64,000 nt of DNA, taken from NCBI GenBank assembly GCA_949291945.1, contig CASEXH010000002.1, positions 1-64,000 of the forward strand, in the 5' to 3' direction. Below the pieces are notes generated by a model, which was given only the letters and a program-made list of their open reading frames with translations, made no database searches and was not told the origin of the DNA. Shown in pieces: positions 62,259-64,000 of this stretch. The stretch is from an uncultured Bacillota bacterium. GTDB lineage: Bacteria > Bacillota > Clostridia > Lachnospirales > Lachnospiraceae. Numbering within the stretch: the stretch's first letter is position 1; each line of letters begins with the position of its first letter. The position numbers and the translations under genes were made by a program.

Positions 62259-62447
62259 ATGGCAAGATGTGCTATTTGTGACAAAGGCGCTCATTTTGGA
62301 AATAATGTCAGCCATTCTCATAGAAGAACAAACAAAATGTGGAAATCCAACATTAAATCTGTAAAAGTGAAGACAGAAAACGGAAATGCAAAGAAAATGT
62401 ATGTTTGTACTTCCTGCTTAAGAAGCGGCAAGGTAGAAAGAGCATAA
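62259..62447 (+). CDS. rpmB: 50S ribosomal protein L28 (zinc type)
   Basis: The 62-residue protein is L28: MARCAICDKGAHFGNNVSHS, RRTNKMWKSNIKSV, CTSCLRSGKVERA. The CxxC pairs (Cys4/Cys7 and Cys50/Cys53) show it is the zinc-containing C+ form. A GGGAGGTG ribosome binding site precedes it. It is monocistronic, with its own promoter and terminator, as is common. Confidence 0.96.
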   Translation: MARCAICDKGAHFGNNVSHSHRRTNKMWKSNIKSVKVKTENGNAKKMYVCTSCLRSGKVERA

Positions 62448-62463
62448 GAATGAAGAGAATAAT

Positions 62464-62516
62464 AAAAAGAGATATTGCCTGATCTGGAAAATGATCTGGT
62501 GATATCTCTTTTTTAT
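62464..62516 (+). terminator. Terminator after rpmB
   Basis: AAAAAGAGATATTGCCTGATC and GATCTGGTGATATCTCTTTTTTA form a long imperfect stem, starting about 15 bp after the L28 stop. Confidence 0.8.
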
Positions 62517-62600
62517 TGCATTTTCAGGCCAGGCCCGCAAAATACTCTGCAGTTCAAAATTTCTTTCTCTTGACTTTCTTCTATAGAAACATCCGCTGTC

Positions 62601-62738
62601 TCAGCAGCAAAATAAATTATAGCCTGCCAGGAGACACAGGGCGGCAGCCACCACCATCAAAAAGCTTTTCGGAAAGATCAGAGCGATGAAAAGCCCTGCT
62701 CCCACACAAAATAATGCAAGTCCCCACACTCTGCGCAT
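62601..62738 (-). CDS. 45-residue hydrophobic membrane protein
   Basis: On the minus strand ATG 62738 is preceded by AAAGGAG and opens a frame encoding MRRVWGLALFCVGAGLFIAL, then IFPKSFLMVVAAALCLLAGY and NLFCC, ending at TGA 62601. There are two hydrophobic stretches with a short loop, so a two-helix membrane miniprotein is expected. It was found by reading the sequence, being too short for the usual cut-off. I believe similar small proteins occur in related Clostridia. Its function is unknown; the neighbours GerW and DUF2953 hint at sporulation. Confidence 0.6.
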   Translation of the reverse strand: MRRVWGLALFCVGAGLFIALIFPKSFLMVVAAALCLLAGYNLFCC

Positions 62739-62804
62739 GATCTGTTTCTCCTTTTTCTCTCACTAACAGTATATGCAAAGCTGCGGGGACCAATTATAAC
62801 CTTT

Positions 62805-63224
62805 TTATATTTCTTTCTTTTCTTCTTCTGTCTTTTCTTCAGCCGTCTCTTCTTCTTTTTCCTCAGAAAGAACTACTTCACTTTTCTTTCCATCTGTAAA
62901 TTTATTCAGGAAATCCGGCACCATATCCAGAATCTTTGTAAGACCGTCCTGATTTTTGATATTAACCAGTTTTGTCACACCTCCGGAGATCACCAGCACT
63001 GCGCTGGGAGAAATCTTTCCTCCCATACCGCCTCCTCCGTTGTTCTTTTTTTCTCCGGCAAAGGCACCTGCTCCTACACCAAAGGTAACATCCACCAGAG
63101 GAAGGATGATGGTATCTCCCACTGTAATGGCGTCGCCTACTACAGTTTTGGTGGTAATAAAGCTGTCCATACCTTTAAACAAAGATTCTACTGTTGATTG
63201 AAAGTTGTTATTTTCTGAAGCCAT
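62805..63224 (-). CDS. gerW: GerW-family sporulation protein (YtfJ)
   Basis: The 139-residue protein has the GerW/YtfJ core TVVGDAITVGDTIILPLVDV, FGVGAGAF, a glycine-rich GGGGMGGKISPSAVLVI and an acidic C-terminus (SEEKEEETAEEKTEEEKKEI). In Bacillus YtfJ is a sporulation protein needed for germination. ATG 63224 (MASENN) lies after a GAAGGAGG site. It follows the DUF2953 gene by 57 bp, a conserved pairing in spore formers. Confidence 0.9.
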   Translation of the reverse strand: MASENNNFQSTVESLFKGMDSFITTKTVVGDAITVGDTIILPLVDVTFGVGAGAFAGEKKNNGGGGMGGKISPSAVLVISGGVTKLVNIKNQDGLTKILDMVPDFLNKFTDGKKSEVVLSEEKEEETAEEKTEEEKKEI

Positions 63225-63281
63225 AGCTGGTTCCTCCTTCACGTTGTTTATGACAATTTACCGGCCGGCAAACCCTGCCTT

Positions 63282-64000
63282 CTATTGTCTGAAATGCCTG
63301 ATAATATAGCGGACATCCCGGCTGCGGAATATCTTCACAGCCGAAATCAGCAGCATAACGCCGTACATTCTCCCTTTAAGAAAAACGGTTCCTTCTAAAA
63401 CCGTCTGGTCAAAACAGGGCTCTATACTGAAATTTTCTCCATACAGAGGATAAAATATGCTTGCTGCCCCCAGAATTTCTCCAGTAAGGCATGGATCCTC
63501 TGTTCCGAATTTTATATAACCCTCCGTTTTTTGGGGAAGTACATGAATCAGCAGCTTTTTCCCTTCCTGCAGTATCAGATTCATCCCTCTTTTGAATTTT
63601 TCATTTTCCAGAAATTTCTTTATTTTTTTTATTTTATCACAGATGTCTTTTACTGTTAACCGGAAATTTTTCAAAGCTTTCATTATTTTCCCGGGGAACC
63701 GGAGAATTTCCCGTATCTTTTTGAGAAAAGCCGGTTCTTTTTTCCTGGCCGTTGCTCTCTTTTCTGTATTTTGTCTTTCCGGCCCGACTTCTGGGCTTCC
63801 CTCTTCTGTTTCTGCCTCCGAAGGTTCCAAAGCTTTTTTCTCCTCTGTCCGGATCGCTTCATTGGAGGGTGGTGTCTGGGGAAGCAGAATCTTTTTTCCT
63901 CTCTTCTCCCCTGTCTTCTTCCTTTTCCTCTGCTTCAGGGCTTTGAAAAGCTTCCGTACCGGAATCCCGAAAATTCTTATCTCGTAGTCCGATTTTTCTT
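63282..64000 (-). CDS. DUF2953 domain protein (incomplete at 5' end)
   Basis: The frame ends at 63282 and stays open to the window edge, so the start lies beyond 64000; a TTG at 63830 is internal. The visible part reads YEIRIFGIPVRKLFKALKQR near the edge, then a basic, low-complexity stretch, then helix (AFLKKIREILRFPGKIMKAL) and the typical DUF2953 end with TGEILGAASIFYPLYGENFS and FLKGRMYGVMLLISAVKIF. At least 238 residues are encoded. DUF2953 proteins are found next to GerW in spore formers; the exact role is not established. Confidence 0.85.
   Translation of the reverse strand, partial: EKSDYEIRIFGIPVRKLFKALKQRKRKKTGEKRGKKILLPQTPPSNEAIRTEEKKALEPSEAETEEGSPEVGPERQNTEKRATARKKEPAFLKKIREILRFPGKIMKALKNFRLTVKDICDKIKKIKKFLENEKFKRGMNLILQEGKKLLIHVLPQKTEGYIKFGTEDPCLTGEILGAASIFYPLYGENFSIEPCFDQTVLEGTVFLKGRMYGVMLLISAVKIFRSRDVRYIIRHFRQ

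Noticed and set aside
1..64000. CRISPR arrays, tRNA or rRNA genes, insertion sequences, integrases, prophage
   Set aside because: Reading through both strands showed no repeat-spacer pattern, no tRNA-like cloverleaf or CCA tail, and no transposase or integrase motifs. A dedicated tool scan was not possible.

Overview
The window reads as a low-to-mid GC, spore-forming Firmicute, most likely a gut member of the Lachnospiraceae. Evidence for this is an alpha/beta-type small acid-soluble spore protein, YlbJ and GerW/YtfJ homologues, the DUF2953-GerW pair, fructose- and mannitol-type PTS systems, ribosomal protein L28 with a CxxC zinc motif, and strong AGGAGG ribosome binding sites throughout. The genus cannot be fixed from the sequence alone. 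Most genes are on the minus strand. No rRNA, tRNA, CRISPR array, insertion sequence or prophage was seen.

Layout. 1-8.7 kb is an accessory region. It holds a decayed AAA-ATPase-like gene and a tight four-gene operon preceded by an XRE-type regulator. The operon encodes a membrane/coiled-coil protein with a degenerate FtsK-like domain, a cysteine-rich protein, a helical protein, and an FtsK/SpoIIIE (EssC-like) ATPase. It looks like a split, type VII-secretion-like motor without any recognisable standard T7SS partner, and it is the best candidate here for an undescribed system. 9.0-10.9 kb is a deletion scar: a response-regulator start runs straight into a carbohydrate-binding-domain gene that has lost its signal peptide. 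11.0-14.8 kb is a fructose operon (fruK-fruA-DeoR regulator). 15.0-17.6 kb carries HPr, RNase H and two phosphodiesterase-type enzymes. 17.8-22.9 kb is a second sugar or polyol locus (PfkB kinase, zinc dehydrogenase, DeoR regulator, mannitol-type PTS EIICBA), with repeated operator-like boxes around its promoter.

23.1-32.7 kb is an amino-acid catabolic cluster on both sides of a LysR regulator. On one side are pxpA, a dicarboxylate/amino acid symporter and an aminotransferase. On the other are an RraA-like protein, glutamate dehydrogenase, pxpB, pxpC and a D-2-hydroxyacid dehydrogenase. Together they could take up and open 5-oxoproline to glutamate, then convert glutamate to 2-oxoglutarate and perhaps 2-hydroxyglutarate. 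32.8-35.5 kb pairs malic enzyme with an LDH-family enzyme that carries the malate-type arginine. 35.6-37.4 kb has a small metal-binding protein, an ArsR regulator and an AraC regulator. 37.4-41.7 kb is a MoxR-DUF58-transglutaminase operon.

41.9-50.9 kb is a long, overlapping housekeeping operon: small alarmone synthetase, rRNA methyltransferase, two pseudouridine synthases, HAD phosphatase, YgiQ radical SAM protein, SDR, a membrane protein, signal peptidase I and RecU. 51-64 kb holds an M23 peptidase, PepD, YlbJ, a coiled-coil protein, CoaD, RsmD, MgsA, a SASP, a histone-H1-like DUF6465 protein, RecG, FakA, Asp23, L28, a 45-residue membrane protein too short for routine gene calling, GerW, and a DUF2953 gene cut by the window end.
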